Source: Roseibium aquae
GTDB taxonomy: Bacteria > Pseudomonadota > Alphaproteobacteria > Rhizobiales > Stappiaceae
DNA: 64,000 bases
Assembly (NCBI RefSeq): GCF_008711285.1
Contig: NZ_VXDC01000005.1
Location: 62,001 to 126,000 of the forward strand
Direction: 5' to 3'
A model generated the notes under the pieces. That model saw only the letters and a program-made list of their open reading frames with translations, did no database searches and was not told where the DNA came from. Positions within the stretch are counted from its first letter, which is position 1. Each line of letters begins with the position of its first letter. The translations under genes were made by a program, and so were the position numbers. Shown in pieces: positions 28,407-39,900 of the stretch.

Positions 28407-29096
28407 TCATACCCGCCTGAATGTCAGATAGCGAGGGGCCCGTCCCTCCCGCAGGGCTTTGGCTTCATAACGCGTACCCGGCCAATTGGCCCATGGGGTC
28501 AGCCAATCAGTGGATGTTTCCGCGCTCCACGCAAAGCCCGGGTGATCCCGGCAATGCTGCAACGTCCAGTCCACATAGGTGTCAATGTCGCTGGCAAAGC
28601 GAAATTCGGCGCCGGGCTTTAACGCGCGGGCATAGCGATCAAGATTCTCGGTATTGATGAACCGGCGTTTCCAATGGCGCTTTTTGGGCCATGGATCGGG
28701 ATAGAGCTGATAGGCGAGATCGATCGACGCAGGCGGGAGCCAGTCCAGAACCCTGATGGCGTCGTCATCAAAGAGCCGAATGTTGGGAATGGCGTTTTCG
28801 ACAATCGCAGCAACGGCCTTCCCCATGCTATCGACAAATGGCTCGACCCCGATAATGCCGACATGGGGATTTTCCCGCGCCCGGTGCAAGAGGTGCTCGC
28901 CGCCGCCAAATCCAACTTCCAGCCAAACCTCACCGACATCCGCATCGAACAGCGCCGATAGATCCGCCGGTGCTGGCGTCTCCAGACAAAGGCGAAGGCG
29001 GGGCAAGTGAGTGCTCATCAGACCGAGCCGTTTCGGGCTGAGTGGCTTGCCCTTGCGCCGGCCGAAAAAGGATCCGTCGTAGTTGTCGTGTGTCAT
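28407..29096 (-). CDS. trmB: tRNA (guanine-N7)-methyltransferase TrmB
   Basis: Forms m7G46 in tRNA (229 aa from the ATG at 29096; a GTG at 29114 is an alternative start). The N-terminus carries [14 protein letters not shown]; the SAM-binding motif is [17 protein letters not shown]; the tRNA-binding stretch [15 protein letters not shown] is diagnostic. It lies 65 bp downstream of metK, which makes the SAM that this enzyme uses. Confidence 0.95.
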   Translation of the reverse strand: MTHDNYDGSFFGRRKGKPLSPKRLGLMSTHLPRLRLCLETPAPADLSALFDADVGEVWLEVGFGGGEHLLHRARENPHVGIIGVEPFVDSMGKAVAAIVENAIPNIRLFDDDAIRVLDWLPPASIDLAYQLYPDPWPKKRHWKRRFINTENLDRYARALKPGAEFRFASDIDTYVDWTLQHCRDHPGFAWSAETSTDWLTPWANWPGTRYEAKALREGRAPRYLTFRRV

Positions 29097-29161
29097 GCTT
29101 GGGAACCAGACCACCGGCTCCGGAAAGCCGGCGGTCTTCGTGTTGTCTTTCGTTCGGCCGC

Positions 29162-30334
29162 TTAGCCAGCCAATGTCTTGAGATCGCTGACCAGGTCGGT
29201 CTTCTCCCAGGAAAAACCGCCATCCGCATCGGGTTCGCGCCCGAAGTGCCCATATGCCGCGGTCCGTTCATAGATCGGACGGTTGAGTTGCAGATGCTCA
29301 CGGATGCCGCGCGGGCTCAGCTTCATGAGGTCGCGCACAGCGGTCTCGAGCTTGGCTTCATCGCAGCGGCCGGTTTCATGCAGGTTCACATAGATCGACA
29401 AGGGGTCGGAGACACCGATGGCATAGGAGAGCTGAATCGTGCAGCGATCGGCGAGATCCGCGGCCACGATATTCTTTGCCAGATAGCGCGCGGCATAGGC
29501 TGCCGACCGGTCCACCTTGGTGGGATCCTTTCCGGAGAAGGCGCCGCCACCGTGGGGAGCTGCGCCGCCATAGGTGTCGACGATGATCTTGCGGCCGGTC
29601 AGGCCACAGTCGCCATCAGGGCCGCCGATCACGAAGGCACCGGTTGGATTGACGTGCCAGACGGTTTCTGCCGTCAGCCAGCCTTCCGGAAGGGCTTTTT
29701 CGATGTAGGGCGTCACGATGGCCCGTATGTCCTGGGATGTCAGTTTTTCGTCCAGGTGCTGCGTCGACAGAACCACGGATGTCACGCCGACCGGCTGTCC
29801 GTTCTCGTAGCGGACGGTCACCTGGCTTTTCGCGTCGGGTCCGAGCGCCGGTTCCGCGCCGGATTTGCGGGCGTCTGCCAGAAGACGCAGGATGCGATGG
29901 GAAAAAAGAATGGGTGCCGGCATCAGTTCGGGGGTCTCGCGGCATGCGTAGCCGAACATGATGCCCTGGTCGCCGGCTCCTTCGTCCTTGTTGCCGGAGG
30001 CATCGACGCCTTGAGCGATATGAGCGGACTGGCCATGCAGGTGGACCGCGATGTCGCAGGTCTGCCAGTCGAAGCCTTCTTGCGTGTATCCGATGTCCTT
30101 CACCGCCAACCTGGCGAGATGGGCGATGTAGTCATTGGTGACCGTGTCCGGACCCCGGGTCTCACCGGCGATCACGATGCGGTTCGTCGTTGCAAGCGTC
30201 TCGCATGCAACGCGTGCATCCGGCATCTGTGTGAGATAGGCATCGACGACTGCGTCGGAGATCCGGTCGCAAACCTTGTCGGGATGACCTTCGGAAACGG
30301 ATTCCGACGTGAATAGATAATTCTGACGGGCCAT
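29162..30334 (-). CDS. metK: S-adenosylmethionine synthase
   Basis: Makes SAM from methionine and ATP (390 aa). The N-terminus [31 protein letters not shown] contains the catalytic histidine; [13 protein letters not shown] and [19 protein letters not shown] are the two MetK signatures. The ATG at 30334 follows AAGGAC; the extension to 30511 overlaps the upstream regulator gene and a terminator and is rejected. It shares strand and order (XRE-metK-trmB) with other Hyphomicrobiales. I see no known SAM riboswitch in its leader. Confidence 0.98.
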   Translation of the reverse strand: MARQNYLFTSESVSEGHPDKVCDRISDAVVDAYLTQMPDARVACETLATTNRIVIAGETRGPDTVTNDYIAHLARLAVKDIGYTQEGFDWQTCDIAVHLHGQSAHIAQGVDASGNKDEGAGDQGIMFGYACRETPELMPAPILFSHRILRLLADARKSGAEPALGPDAKSQVTVRYENGQPVGVTSVVLSTQHLDEKLTSQDIRAIVTPYIEKALPEGWLTAETVWHVNPTGAFVIGGPDGDCGLTGRKIIVDTYGGAAPHGGGAFSGKDPTKVDRSAAYAARYLAKNIVAADLADRCTIQLSYAIGVSDPLSIYVNLHETGRCDEAKLETAVRDLMKLSPRGIREHLQLNRPIYERTAAYGHFGREPDADGGFSWEKTDLVSDLKTLAG

Positions 30335-30356
30335 TGGCGAGCGTCCTTCTGGGAAA

Positions 30357-30392
30357 CAATAAAAATGAAGCGGCGAATGATGTCGCCGCTTC
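30357..30392 (-). terminator. strong hairpin with T-run between the XRE gene and metK
   Basis: Perfect 10-bp stem GAAGCGGCGA / TCGCCGCTTC with a 6-nt loop, followed on the minus strand by ATTTTTATT. It ends 23 bp before the metK ATG and 54 bp after the regulator stop. It is either the terminator of the lnt-XRE transcript or, if metK starts upstream of it, an attenuator in the metK leader. Confidence 0.8.
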
Positions 30393-30446
30393 GGGTGCCA
30401 TAAATTCCCAATGTCAATCCAAAGGTCAAGCAGATTAGTTGTCTGC

Positions 30447-30851
30447 TCAATCGTCGCCGGCCAGAGACCGGACCAGATCAACGATCCGGCGGCGGACTTT
30501 GGGGTCTTCAATGCGGACGAAGGCTTTGTTCAAGGACAGGCCTTCGGAAGACGACAGGAAATCCACCACATAGCTGGTGGGCTGGTTCTCACCCATGTTT
30601 TCCGCTTCGGCAGGACTTCCGGGCGCGTCTTCAAAGAAGAACGAGATCGGCACTTTCAGGATTGTTGCAATATGCTGCAAGCGGCTTGCGCCAATCCGGT
30701 TGGTTCCCTTTTCGTATTTTTGGATCTGCTGGAACGTTATGCCGAGGCTTTCGCCGAGCTTCTCCTGGCTCATACCGAGCATCATCCGGCGAAGACGCAC
30801 GCGGCTGCCGACGTGAATATCGATGGGATTGGGAGCCTTTTTACTGGGCAT
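30447..30851 (-). CDS. XRE-family helix-turn-helix regulator
   Basis: 134-aa DNA-binding protein. The helix-turn-helix lies at residues about 14-68 ([43 protein letters not shown]), the classic HTH_3 pattern. The C-terminal part (about 90-134) ends in [16 protein letters not shown] and looks like the short regulatory tail of the family called PhrR/SocA-like in rhizobia (name from memory). Its conserved place just upstream of metK suggests a link to SAM metabolism or cell-cycle control, but targets are unknown. Confidence 0.9.
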   Translation of the reverse strand: MPSKKAPNPIDIHVGSRVRLRRMMLGMSQEKLGESLGITFQQIQKYEKGTNRIGASRLQHIATILKVPISFFFEDAPGSPAEAENMGENQPTSYVVDFLSSSEGLSLNKAFVRIEDPKVRRRIVDLVRSLAGDD

Positions 30852-31043
30852 GACTCATCTGTCTTTCTTGTCTCAGGGCGGACAGACCGCCCGGGCTTTT
30901 CCATGAACCGGCACCTTGCACGTCCCACACATGCAAGAATTGCAGAAATGCCCCGTAGATCTGCGGCCAATTCAGCACGTTTCGCTTGTCCTGAGCGATT
31001 TAACGGTTGTATCACAATGCAATCACGGTGACCAAGCGGAAAA

Positions 31044-32672
31044 TCAATTTTTACGCGAACGTCGGTTGTATCGTGGGCCAAAGAAGGCCAAAGCACTCAA
31101 AAATAACAGGATTCCATACACTATATCGCCCAGACGCGCATAGGGAGTGGTTGGCGCCGCCCCTGGCAGGACACCGTCGACAACGCCAGATTGAAACAGA
31201 TTCAACCGTCCAACGGCGGTGCCTTTGCTATCGATGATTGCCGAGATTCCCGTATTGGCTGCACGAACCATGGGCAGGCCTTGCTCGATTGCCCGCATCC
31301 GCGCCTTGGCAAAATGTTGATATGGACCGAGGGTGCGGCCAAACCAGGCATCATTTGTGACATTCAGCAGCCATTCGGCCCCGAGGCCCGTCCTGCGGGA
31401 TAATCCGGGAAAGATGGTTTCATAGCAAACCAGGGGGATGAAGCTGGGAAAATCGCCGGCCGTTGTGAGGGGGCGCCGCGTCAAACCGGGTTGAAATGCC
31501 GATGGCGCATTCACCAGTGCGGTCAATCCGATGCGTGTGAGCAAAGGTTCCAGCGGCAGATATTCGCCAAAGGGAACAAGCCTGACCTTGTCGTATAGGT
31601 CGATGATCGTTCCGTCCGTATCGATCACGTAGATGCTGTTGAAGAAGGAAGCTGGCCCGTCGCCGGCTTCAACCCGGATCGCGCCGGTAACGAGGACCGC
31701 ATGCTCTGGCAAAGCCTGCGCGATCTGGTAAAGCGCACCGGGCTCGCGTGTCAGAAGAAAGGGCAGGGCGGACTCCGGCCAGATCACGATCTGAGGCAAA
31801 CCGACCACCGACGCTCCGCCCAAGGGCGCTCTGGTCAGGTCCAGAAGCGTTTGGAAAATCATCTGCCGGTTTTCCGGCCGCCATTTTTCCTCCTGCGGTA
31901 TCGAGGGCTGCACAATGCGGATGTTGACCTCGGCCGCAGCCGTTGGCACGGGGGCCGTGAGACGCACCTGACCTGCGCCCCAAAGGACAGCAACGGCGAC
32001 ACATGCGATTGCGGTTGGCAAAATGGCTTGCCGCCGGGTGGTGCTGTCGATCAAGGTCGCGGGCAATGCCGCGAGTAGAACAACGAGAAACCCGAGGCCA
32101 TAGAGGCCAACCACGCTCGCGGTCTGGGAGAGCGCTAGATTGTCCGCCACGAGATAGCCGAAGCTGTTCCAGGGAAAGCCGGTCAGGATATGGCCGCGCA
32201 GCCAGTCCGATGCGCTGAGAAACACCGCCAGCGACAGGATCCTGCGCCAGCCGTCGCGCCAGAACAGACCAGCGATTCCTGCGCCCAGCCCGGTGAACAA
32301 TGCCAGTCCGACCGGCATCAAAAGCACCGCGAAGGGCATCATCCAGGCGAATTGCTCGGCCTCCACAAGAAAGGCCGAACCGATCCACCAGAGCGAGGCG
32401 AGAAAATAGCCGAACCCGAAAAACCAGCCCAACCGGAAGCGCGAGAAAAATACCGCCCTGCGTCGGGCTTCTGGCCGGGACACGGTGCCATCCATCAGCC
32501 AAACCAGGCACGAAAACCCGATCACAGGAGCCATCAGAACACCGGCTGGTGGCAGCGCCAGGGAAGTGACCGCTCCTGCCAGCAGGGCAATCAGCGCGCG
32601 GCGCCAGCCCCAGGCCAGCAAACAGCTGTTCGGCAACACCAGAAGCAGAGTTGGGGCAAGTGTCTTGAGCAT
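31044..32672 (-). CDS. lnt: apolipoprotein N-acyltransferase Lnt
   Basis: Inner-membrane enzyme that adds the third acyl chain to lipoproteins (542 aa from the ATG at 32672; a GTG at 32720 is an alternative). The N-terminal half has six or more membrane segments; the nitrilase-like C-terminal half has the catalytic triad glutamate in VIWPESALPF, lysine in YDKVRLVPFGEYLP and cysteine in PLVCYETIFP. It follows corC with a short gap in the usual ybeY-corC-lnt order. Confidence 0.95.
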   Translation of the reverse strand: MLKTLAPTLLLVLPNSCLLAWGWRRALIALLAGAVTSLALPPAGVLMAPVIGFSCLVWLMDGTVSRPEARRRAVFFSRFRLGWFFGFGYFLASLWWIGSAFLVEAEQFAWMMPFAVLLMPVGLALFTGLGAGIAGLFWRDGWRRILSLAVFLSASDWLRGHILTGFPWNSFGYLVADNLALSQTASVVGLYGLGFLVVLLAALPATLIDSTTRRQAILPTAIACVAVAVLWGAGQVRLTAPVPTAAAEVNIRIVQPSIPQEEKWRPENRQMIFQTLLDLTRAPLGGASVVGLPQIVIWPESALPFLLTREPGALYQIAQALPEHAVLVTGAIRVEAGDGPASFFNSIYVIDTDGTIIDLYDKVRLVPFGEYLPLEPLLTRIGLTALVNAPSAFQPGLTRRPLTTAGDFPSFIPLVCYETIFPGLSRRTGLGAEWLLNVTNDAWFGRTLGPYQHFAKARMRAIEQGLPMVRAANTGISAIIDSKGTAVGRLNLFQSGVVDGVLPGAAPTTPYARLGDIVYGILLFLSALAFFGPRYNRRSRKN

Positions 32673-32741
32673 GAAGGCCGGAATGCGAATCGCGATGCGG
32701 AAGCAGCTTTGGCTGACCACCCCGGCCTGGTCAAGGTTGCG

Positions 32742-34001
32742 TTAGCCGCCGGCCTGCGCGTTCGGCTGCTGAACGGCCTTGGCTTCGGAGGGCTCGGCGG
32801 TGCCGGCTTCCGCGGAAGATTGTGGTTCGGCCGGTGCGGGCTCCGTTGACGGGTCGGGTGCCCCCTCGTCTTCGGGACGTTTTGAACGTCGCCGGATTTC
32901 GGTGGCCCGGGGGTCCAGACGCCGCCGCCGGATCCGCAGTCGTTTGATCCGCCGGGGATCCGCGTCCAGGATTTCGAACTCGAAGCCGGACACTTGCGGA
33001 ACAAACAAGAGTTCGCCGCGAACCGGCACGCGTCCCGCTGTCACGTAAAGAAGCCCGCCAAGCGTATCGACTTCCTCGATAATGTCTCCGGCGGCAATGT
33101 CGGTGCCAAGCGCTTCATCGAGTTCTTCGATGGGAATCCGCGGATCGGCCATCCACATGCCGTCACCGACAGCTTCCAGCATGGCGTCCTCGTCCTCGTC
33201 GTGCTCGTCCTCAATGTCTCCGACCACCTCTTCGACAAGGTCCTCCAGCGAGACCAGGCCATCCGTCCCGCCATACTCGTCGATCACCAATGCCATCTGG
33301 ATGCGGCCGGCCTGCATCTTTGCCATCAGGTCCGTCGCGGGCATGGAGGGGGGAACGAACAGGAGATCGCGAATGAGCCCCGTATCCGCAAGTGCTATGG
33401 ACAGATTGACATTGCCAAGCTCGATCCGCGCGCTGTTGTGCCCCACTGTAGCCAACACTGGTGTTTCCGCAGTCTCTTCAGACGCCGGCTCTGCCGCATG
33501 TCCATTGACCTGGCCCATCCCGCCGGCCGGGCACAATCCGCCACATTCGGCGATATAGGCCATCAAATCCTTGATGTGCACCATTCCACGCGGGTCATCG
33601 AGGGTCTCGACGTAAACGGGCATCCGGGAATGCCCGCTTTCGCGAAACCGGTCCATCAACTCGCCGAGGGTTGTGGAACTGTCGACGGCGTCGATGTTGG
33701 CGCGCGGGATCATCACATCGTCAACGCGCAATTCCCGCAGACGCAAGATGTTGCTCAGGAGCAGCCGCTCTTCAGGCGAGAAACTGGCATTGCCGCTGTC
33801 TCTGGCCAGTTCGTCTTCCAGATTTTCCCGAAGATTTGTGCCGGGAGCCAGTCCAAAAAGCCGCTTGAGCCGGGTCAAAAGTGATCCGTTGCTCCGCGGC
33901 TTTCGCTGCTGGGGGTCTTCGCTGTCCTGTCCGCCTGCGCCGGATGCCGGGTGGGGTGCGGAAGGGGTTACGGTATTCGTCGTATTTTGTGCACTCATCA
34001 T
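32742..34001 (-). CDS. CorC/HlyC-type CBS-domain protein (hemolysin family)
   Basis: 419-aa cytoplasmic protein with two CBS repeats ([16 protein letters not shown] near 94-110, and the second after [18 protein letters not shown]), interrupted by an unusual Gly/Ala/Glu-rich insert (about 160-200). The CorC_HlyC transporter-associated domain is at about 285-365 ([14 protein letters not shown]). The N-terminus lacks the membrane segments of TlyC proteins, so this is the short soluble type. The C-terminal 60 residues are rich in Pro, Ala and Glu. It is thought to link to Mg/Co efflux or membrane homeostasis. It sits between ybeY and lnt as in most proteobacteria. Confidence 0.9.
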   Translation of the reverse strand: MMSAQNTTNTVTPSAPHPASGAGGQDSEDPQQRKPRSNGSLLTRLKRLFGLAPGTNLRENLEDELARDSGNASFSPEERLLLSNILRLRELRVDDVMIPRANIDAVDSSTTLGELMDRFRESGHSRMPVYVETLDDPRGMVHIKDLMAYIAECGGLCPAGGMGQVNGHAAEPASEETAETPVLATVGHNSARIELGNVNLSIALADTGLIRDLLFVPPSMPATDLMAKMQAGRIQMALVIDEYGGTDGLVSLEDLVEEVVGDIEDEHDEDEDAMLEAVGDGMWMADPRIPIEELDEALGTDIAAGDIIEEVDTLGGLLYVTAGRVPVRGELLFVPQVSGFEFEILDADPRRIKRLRIRRRRLDPRATEIRRRSKRPEDEGAPDPSTEPAPAEPQSSAEAGTAEPSEAKAVQQPNAQAGG

Positions 34002-34029
34002 TGTTTGTCGTCAGATGTGGTTGCTGGCT

Positions 34030-34515
34030 TCAAGGCCCATCGGCCAGCAGGGGGCGATCCGCGTAAGGATCATTCAGACCCAAGTCTGCCATGATCCTGC
34101 GTTCAAGGGTTTCCATCACTTCAGCGTCCGCGTCATCCTGATGGTCATAGCCGAAAAGGTGAAGAAATCCATGAACGATCAAATGGGCAATGTGATCGCT
34201 TAATTCAATTCCCAATTCGTCCGCCTCGCGGCTCGTGGTTTCCTGTGCAAGCACGATATCGCCGAGAAATGGCCCATATGTGTCGCCGTCAGGATCACTG
34301 GCCGGAAAAGACAGCACATTCGTAGCCGAATTCTTCGCGCGCCAAGTTGCGTTGAGATCCTTTATCGCGGCGTCATCGGTGAAGACAACCGAAAGTTCGG
34401 TTCCTGGCCGGATCTTGAGACCGGTGGCAAGAGCAACTGCCGTGCACCGCGCGCACCATGCCTCAAGATCTGCATCCGGTGGCCAATCGCCCCCTTGCAC
34501 GCTGACATCGATCAT
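34030..34515 (-). CDS. ybeY: endoribonuclease YbeY (16S rRNA maturation)
   Basis: Zinc-dependent single-strand RNase for 16S rRNA 3'-end maturation and ribosome quality control. The metal motif HGFLHLFGYDH (HxxxHxxxxxH) and the preceding LGDIVLAQETTSREA are diagnostic. The ATG at 34515 (MIDVSVQGGDW, 161 aa) matches family length; the longer frame to 34641 would overlap phoH. Order miaB-phoH-ybeY-corC-lnt is standard. Confidence 0.95.
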   Translation of the reverse strand: MIDVSVQGGDWPPDADLEAWCARCTAVALATGLKIRPGTELSVVFTDDAAIKDLNATWRAKNSATNVLSFPASDPDGDTYGPFLGDIVLAQETTSREADELGIELSDHIAHLIVHGFLHLFGYDHQDDADAEVMETLERRIMADLGLNDPYADRPLLADGP

Positions 34516-34546
34516 GAGGGGACTGCCGCCGCAGGACGAGCCCGGG

Positions 34547-35648
34547 TCATCGCGCACGGTCTTCGGCCTTTGCATCGGTTTGACCCGGCAAGCTCTCTGA
34601 TCGCCTGCGTTCGCGGGCTTGAGCGGCTTCGCGCGAGGCATTGTCGTAAGCCGTCACGATGCGGGCGACGAGTTCGTGGCGGACGACGTCTTTCTCCGTG
34701 AAGCGCACATGGGTGACACCTTCCACGTCCGGCAACAGGTGCAGCGCTTCGCGCAAGCCGGACAATTGTCCCGCCGGCAGATCGACCTGGCTGGGGTCGC
34801 CCGTCACGATCATCTTCGATCCTTCCCCGAGACGGGTCAGGAACATCTTCATCTGCATCGACGTTGTGTTCTGCGCTTCGTCGAGCAAAACCACCGCGTT
34901 GGACAGGGTCCGGCCGCGCATGAAGGCGAGAGGCGCGACCTCGATCATCCCGGACTGGAGGCCGCGTTCGACTTTTTCCGGCGGCATCATGTCATACATG
35001 GCGTCATAAAGCGGGCGCAGATACGGGTCGACCTTGTCTTTCATGTCGCCGGGAAGAAAGCCGAGCCGTTCGCCGGCCTCCACAGCCGGACGCGAAAGGA
35101 TCAGGCGGGCCACGTCGCCGCGCTCCAGAAGAGCAGCGGCATAGGCGACCGCCAGATAGGTCTTGCCGGTTCCCGCGGGGCCGGTGCCGAAAACAAGGTC
35201 CGCGCGGTCCATTGCCCGGATATAGGCATCTTGAGTTGGCGTGCGCGCAACGACCGTCTTGCGGCGGGTTGAAATCTGGGCGAAGGCCAGCCGCGATTTC
35301 GGTTCCAGAGTGGGCAGTGGCAACTGGGCCTCGGCGGCGGCCGCCATCCGCAGCGCGCCCTCCACGTCTCCGGGATGAATGTCCTGACCTTGTTGCAGCC
35401 GTTGATAGAGCGCTTCAAGGGCGGCCCTGGCCTGGCTGCAGCCGGACTGGCTGCCCTTGAGGGTGACCTGATTGCCGCGGGCAATCGCGTCGACGCCGAG
35501 CCGCTGCTCGATCAGCGCGAGATTCTGGTCAAATTGGCCAAACAGGTCGCCAACAAGCCGGTTGTCTTCGAATGCAAGGACGATGTGAGTGAGATCGGAA
35601 GCCGGAGCATGTTTGGATTCCGGCAGTCTGCGCGCCGGGGATTGGCTG

Positions 35649-35659
<11 letters not shown>
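34547..35659 (-). CDS. PhoH-family ATPase (YbeZ)
   Basis: P-loop ATPase associated with YbeY in RNA metabolism (370 aa). Walker A is GPAGTGKT; Walker B region is [33 protein letters not shown] precedes the P-loop. I place the start at TTG 35659, because AAGGAGG lies exactly 6 nt before it and no such site precedes the upstream ATG at 35701. This gives an 11-bp overlap with miaB, so translation is probably coupled. Confidence 0.93.
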
Positions 35660-37103
<1,444 letters not shown>

Positions 37104-37218
37104 TCAATCCTCTGGGGCCGTGTGGCCAATCTGTCGCTCAGGTTGCTGGGCCGGCGGAGCAAAAAGCATCATTCGCAATGCGATCGGTTCAGGATACCCG
37201 GACCGACGCCGAGCCGCG

Positions 37219-38082
37219 TCAGGCGCCAGCATTAGCGGTTTTTTGTGCGTTTGAGAATAGGCCTGACTCAGGGATCTCCGGCCTTTCGGAAGCTTCGGAA
37301 GCATTTCCGCGCAAGACGGACAGGGTCATGGCGCGAACCTCCTGCTCAAGCTGACGGGTCAGGGCCTTCCGGTCGGCTTGACCGTTCACCAGGATCGGCT
37401 CGCCCCAGGTGACCACCACGTCCACAGCGCCCTCACGGAACACGCCCCAGAGATGGCCGGCCAGTTCCATGTCCCCATACCAGGCGACATGGGGGCGGAA
37501 TTGCCGCCCCATCGGAAGGCCGTGCAAGCTTGCATAGGCAATGGACAGTGGCTGGACAACGACCGTGTCGAAAGGCGCATCATCTAGCTTCGTCGCCGCT
37601 CCCAAAAGCGCCGAACGGAAAGGCAAGACGGTGTTGCCGTCATTGGAGGTGCCTTCGGCGAACAGCACCATTGCGTCGCCATCCGCCATGCGGCTCGCGA
37701 TTTCGCCGTTGACCCGGCCTGTGTCGGACCGTTTGCTGCGATTGACAAATACCGAGCGTTGGAGTTTCGCGAAAAGCCCGAAGACCGGCCAGCCCGCGAC
37801 TTCCGATTTGGCGATGAACGACAGCGGCAACAAGGACCCAAGGACCGGGATATCGACCCATGAGGTATGGTTGGCCGCAATCAGAAGAGGCCGTCCGGAT
37901 GCCGGCGCGCCGACCTGCCGGACGCGGATCCCGACCAGTTTTGCGGCTATTCGATGCCAAACCATGGGCAACAGGCGCTGGGCGGGCATGCCCGTCTTGA
38001 TGGCCAGCCACTGTATCGGGATCAAAACGGCGGAAACGCCCGCCAGGGCCAGAATGATCAGAACCGCCTTAATCTGAACCAT
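37219..38082 (-). CDS. lysophospholipid / 1-acylglycerol-3-phosphate acyltransferase (PlsC family)
   Basis: Membrane-associated acyltransferase (287 aa). One N-terminal membrane segment (about 5-27) is followed by the acceptor motif NHTSWVD (HX4D), FVNRSKR and FAEGTS, which are PlsC blocks I-III. The length and the position between miaB and fur match the OlsA/PlsC-like gene of rhizobia, so it may work on lysophosphatidic acid or on ornithine lipids; the sequence does not decide. Its 5' end overlaps fur by 14 bp. Confidence 0.88.
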   Translation of the reverse strand: MVQIKAVLIILALAGVSAVLIPIQWLAIKTGMPAQRLLPMVWHRIAAKLVGIRVRQVGAPASGRPLLIAANHTSWVDIPVLGSLLPLSFIAKSEVAGWPVFGLFAKLQRSVFVNRSKRSDTGRVNGEIASRMADGDAMVLFAEGTSNDGNTVLPFRSALLGAATKLDDAPFDTVVVQPLSIAYASLHGLPMGRQFRPHVAWYGDMELAGHLWGVFREGAVDVVVTWGEPILVNGQADRKALTRQLEQEVRAMTLSVLRGNASEASERPEIPESGLFSNAQKTANAGA

Positions 38083-38539
38083 CGCCGGTCTTGTCCGAAC
38101 TTTTCAGCTGTGCGCCATCACCGAGAGGGACACCATAGAGTTCAAGACGATGATCCACCAGACGGTATCCTAGTCTTTTGGCAATGAATTCCTGAAGAGC
38201 TTCGATTTCCTCGCTGCGGAACTCGATAACCTTGCCGCTGCGCAAGTCGATCAGATGATCATGATGCTCGTCCGGAACCGGTTCATACCGGGACCGTCCG
38301 TCCCGGAAATCGTGCCGTTCGATCATGCCGGCATCCTCGAACAGCTTCACGGTGCGATAGACGGTTGAGATCGAGATCTTGGGATCGATGGCCGACGCGC
38401 GCCGGTACAGTTCCTCGACATCGGGATGGGTATCCGAGGCCGCTTCAAGCACGGAGGCGATCACCCGGCGCTGTTCGGTCATGCGCAAGCCTCGTGCCGC
38501 GCATTGCTCCACCAAAGTCTCCGTCCGGCTGTCGCTCAT
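38069..38539 (-). CDS. fur: Fur-family metal-responsive regulator (Fur/Mur type)
   Basis: 156-aa winged-helix repressor. The DNA-binding half has LRMTEQRRVIASVLEAASDTHPDVEELYRRA and ISISTVYRTVKLFEDAGMIERHDF. The metal region reads HHDHLIDLRSGKVIEF: the histidines are kept, but the CxxC zinc pair of enterobacterial Fur is missing. This is typical of alphaproteobacterial Fur, which acts as the manganese regulator Mur in rhizobia. I chose ATG 38539 (MSDSRTETLVEQ); an upstream ATG at 38554 is possible. It heads a unit overlapping the acyltransferase gene. Confidence 0.92.
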   Translation of the reverse strand: MSDSRTETLVEQCAARGLRMTEQRRVIASVLEAASDTHPDVEELYRRASAIDPKISISTVYRTVKLFEDAGMIERHDFRDGRSRYEPVPDEHHDHLIDLRSGKVIEFRSEEIEALQEFIAKRLGYRLVDHRLELYGVPLGDGAQLKSSDKTGDGSD

Positions 38540-38576
38540 AGTCCTGCCCGTCATCCACGCTGGTCTTGGGATGCGC

Positions 38577-39065
38577 TTAGCGAAGATCGGCGCGCATGAC
38601 AAGCGCCGTCCCGTCGCCTTCTCCCGCGCGGTAGTAGCCTTTTCGCTCCCCCACTTGCTTGAAGCCCAGCCGCCGATACAGGCTGAGCGCGGGTGCATTC
38701 GATGCGTCGACTTCGAGGAACAGATGTGTGCATCGTTCCGTGTAAAGACGGAAAAGGCCCGTTTGCAGGAGTTTGCTCGCGATGCCTCTGCCCTGGTGAC
38801 GGGGATGAACCGCGATCGTCAGCACTTCCGCTTCATCGGCGGCCTGGCGGATAATGAGAAAGCCGACGGGGTTGCGCGTTCCGTAAGGGCTGGACCTGCG
38901 TGCTGTGAGGACGATGACGCCGTCTTGTGCCATCAGGCGGCCCAGTTCGTCCGGGTGCCATGGGTGCGCAAAGGTTTGCGCGTGAATGTCCGCGAGGAAA
39001 GGCAGGTCTTCGTCCAGCGCGTCCTCAACGACGGGGGCTTGCGCCCAGAACCACCAGAAACTCAT
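38577..39065 (-). CDS. rimI: ribosomal-protein-alanine N-acetyltransferase RimI-like (GNAT)
   Basis: GNAT acetyltransferase (162 aa). The acetyl-CoA loop HPRHQGRGIASKLL (Q/RxxGxG/A) and the C-terminal VDASNAPALSLYRRLGFKQVGERKGYY are typical of RimI, which acetylates the N-terminus of S18. The start overlaps the tsaB stop by 4 bp, the usual tsaB-rimI pairing. Confidence 0.9.
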   Translation of the reverse strand: MSFWWFWAQAPVVEDALDEDLPFLADIHAQTFAHPWHPDELGRLMAQDGVIVLTARRSSPYGTRNPVGFLIIRQAADEAEVLTIAVHPRHQGRGIASKLLQTGLFRLYTERCTHLFLEVDASNAPALSLYRRLGFKQVGERKGYYRAGEGDGTALVMRADLR

Positions 39066-39739
39066 TGCCGGGCGATCCCGGAGTCCCGGGCCGGTGTGGC
39101 GTCGGGCGGTCTCAGATAGAGAGGAACCGGCATTGAAAGTTCCGGGTTTGCGCTCATGCCAAGAAGGGCGACATCCTGGATAGGCGCGTAGCCCGTGGAC
39201 GAGAGAATTCGTCCGGATGGCAGCCGGCAGGCCTCGGCGATCCGCTGGGCGGCGGATCCGGCCAGACGGATATCGGCGGGCAGGGTTTCCGTCAGGCTTT
39301 GAACGGTGCGCACTTGCGCATCTTCAATTGCGGTGCCGTCGCCGGCAAAGTGCTGGCAATACACTTCGTCCTTTTTTCCCTCGAGCGCGACCAGAACGGG
39401 ATGTCCGCCGCTGCCGCCGGCAACCGAATGGGCGAGCGCTTCGAGTGTGGTCACGCCGACGACCGGTTTGCCCAACACAACACCGAAGCCACGGGCCACG
39501 GACAAGCCAACCCTCAAGCCGGTGAAGCTTCCAGGGCCGGTCGTGACAACGATGCGGTCGAGATCGACGAACGCCGTTGATGAGTCTGCCATGACATTAC
39601 TGATCATGACCATCAGCCTTTCGGCGTGCCCGCGCCCGATCACGGCGCCGCATTCCGCAAGGCACACGGGAACGGTGCTGTCATCGAGCACCGCGGCGGC
39701 ACAATTGGCAAGTGCCGTATCGATCGCCAGAACGCGCAT
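39062..39739 (-). CDS. tsaB: tRNA threonylcarbamoyladenosine biosynthesis protein TsaB
   Basis: Partner of TsaD in t6A37 formation (225 aa from ATG 39739; a GTG two codons earlier is an alternative). MRVLAIDTALANCAAAV is the ASKHA start; VVTTGPGSFTGLRVGLSVARGF is the TsaB signature. The C-terminus PVPLYLRPPDA is also conserved. It is translationally coupled to rimI. The gap to the kinase gene upstream is about 160 bp. Confidence 0.94.
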   Translation of the reverse strand: MRVLAIDTALANCAAAVLDDSTVPVCLAECGAVIGRGHAERLMVMISNVMADSSTAFVDLDRIVVTTGPGSFTGLRVGLSVARGFGVVLGKPVVGVTTLEALAHSVAGGSGGHPVLVALEGKKDEVYCQHFAGDGTAIEDAQVRTVQSLTETLPADIRLAGSAAQRIAEACRLPSGRILSSTGYAPIQDVALLGMSANPELSMPVPLYLRPPDATPARDSGIARQ

Positions 39740-39900
39740 TCTCACGGTTTACGCCCCGCGCCAGGCCAAGTCGAGCCGCGCTTTCGGCTTAGCCCGAAGG
39801 TTGGGCTTGCCATTCGCCCAACTCTCTTCAAGACCTCCAAGGAGCTTGCAGAAGGTTGGGCGGGCCAGCAAGCCTTGGGCGCGGTCCGGAAAGCTCGTGT
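39740..39900. other. spacer between tsaB and the kinase gene
   Basis: About 160 bp with no gene. It holds a 7-bp inverted repeat GTTGGGC / GCCCAAC (39800-39806 and 39816-39822) without a clear T-run on the minus strand, so it is a weak terminator candidate at best. Confidence 0.4.

Noticed and set aside
30335..30446. SAM riboswitch before metK
   Set aside because: The leader is short and dominated by one simple terminator-like hairpin; no SAM-II or SAM/SAH-type pseudoknot sequence that I could recognise.
39740..39900. tRNA or small RNA gene between tsaB and the kinase gene
   Set aside because: The inverted repeats present do not make a cloverleaf and there is no T-loop sequence.
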